A stretch of 31,391 bases of DNA from JABWCK01 sp043822385 (GTDB lineage Archaea > Micrarchaeota > Micrarchaeia > Norongarragalinales > Norongarragalinaceae). The notes under the pieces are model-generated. The model made no database searches. It worked only from the letters and a program-made list of their open reading frames with translations, and was not told the DNA's origin. The position numbers were made by a program, and so were the translations under genes. Below, in pieces: positions 31,346-31,391 of the stretch (position 1 is its first letter; every line of letters starts with the position of its first letter). The stretch is taken from positions 1 through 31,391 of the forward strand of contig JBDRBT010000001.1 in NCBI GenBank assembly GCA_043822385.1, in the 5' to 3' direction.

Positions 31346-31391
31346 GGGCCCGTAGCTCAGTTTGGCCAGAGCGCCTGACTTTTAATCAGGA
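31346..31391 (+). tRNA. tRNA-Lys (UUU), 5' part, cut by window end
   Basis: Acceptor strand GGGCCCG (31346-31352), TA, D stem GCTC (31355-31358) with GAGC (31369-31372), then anticodon stem CCTGA/TCAGG around the loop CTTTTAA with anticodon TTT at 31381-31383. The stem forms without interruption, so there is no intron at position 37/38. Only bases up to position 44 are inside the window. Confidence 0.93.

Overview
The window reads as a compact, AT-rich archaeal chromosome segment. The evidence is archaeal ribosomal protein S6e, aIF5B, aIF2 gamma, a class I lysyl-tRNA synthetase, class III (archaeal) prepilin signal peptides and TATA-type promoters, many of them apparently leaderless. A three-unit tRNA-splicing endonuclease of the type described from ARMAN lineages points to DPANN, probably Micrarchaeota or Diapherotrites. 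That placement is an inference from gene content, not from a tree.

Layout. (1) 1-3938, plus strand: tail of nucleoside diphosphate kinase, a tandem GNAT protein, a dUTPase-family protein and aIF5B in one tightly packed run, then S6e behind its own promoter. (2) 3931-4827, minus: a GalT-like nucleotidyltransferase. (3) 4884-12781, minus: pilus cluster A. (4) 12841-14103, plus: a pilin and a KaiC-like ATPase lying between the two clusters. (5) 14106-26728, minus: pilus cluster B. (6) 26799-31391, plus: tRNA-splicing endonuclease, LysRS, aIF2 gamma, adenylate kinase and the 5' part of tRNA-Lys(UUU).

The centre of interest is about 22 kb of pilus genes. Clusters A and B are collinear paralogues. 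Each has five different short-leader prepilin-like proteins in the same order (QxSIEYL type, QxSxE type, two VFSxD types, FFYS type), then a small winged-helix-like protein, a TadA/VirB11-type secretion ATPase and two half-length T2SSF membrane proteins (TadB/TadC-like). This resembles archaeal Tad-like (EppA-dependent) pili rather than an archaellum. In cluster B two of the five prepilins are enlarged by inserted domains: one gains an amidotransferase-like domain, the other a von Willebrand A domain that is itself interrupted by a beta-propeller. Cluster A instead ends with a pilin-like protein carrying a TP-repeat stalk and a predicted eight-bladed propeller, followed by a probable major pilin. 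Cluster B also holds a lipoprotein and, at its 3' end, a Walker-less KaiC-like protein and a seven-helix membrane protein, which converge on the canonical KaiC-like gene. No prepilin peptidase is in the window.

Most pilus genes overlap by 4 or 8 bases and use ATG, GTG or TTG starts that put the leader peptide immediately before the hydrophobic helix. Several starts were therefore moved inward from the longest ORF. No stretch longer than about 75 bases is without a gene.
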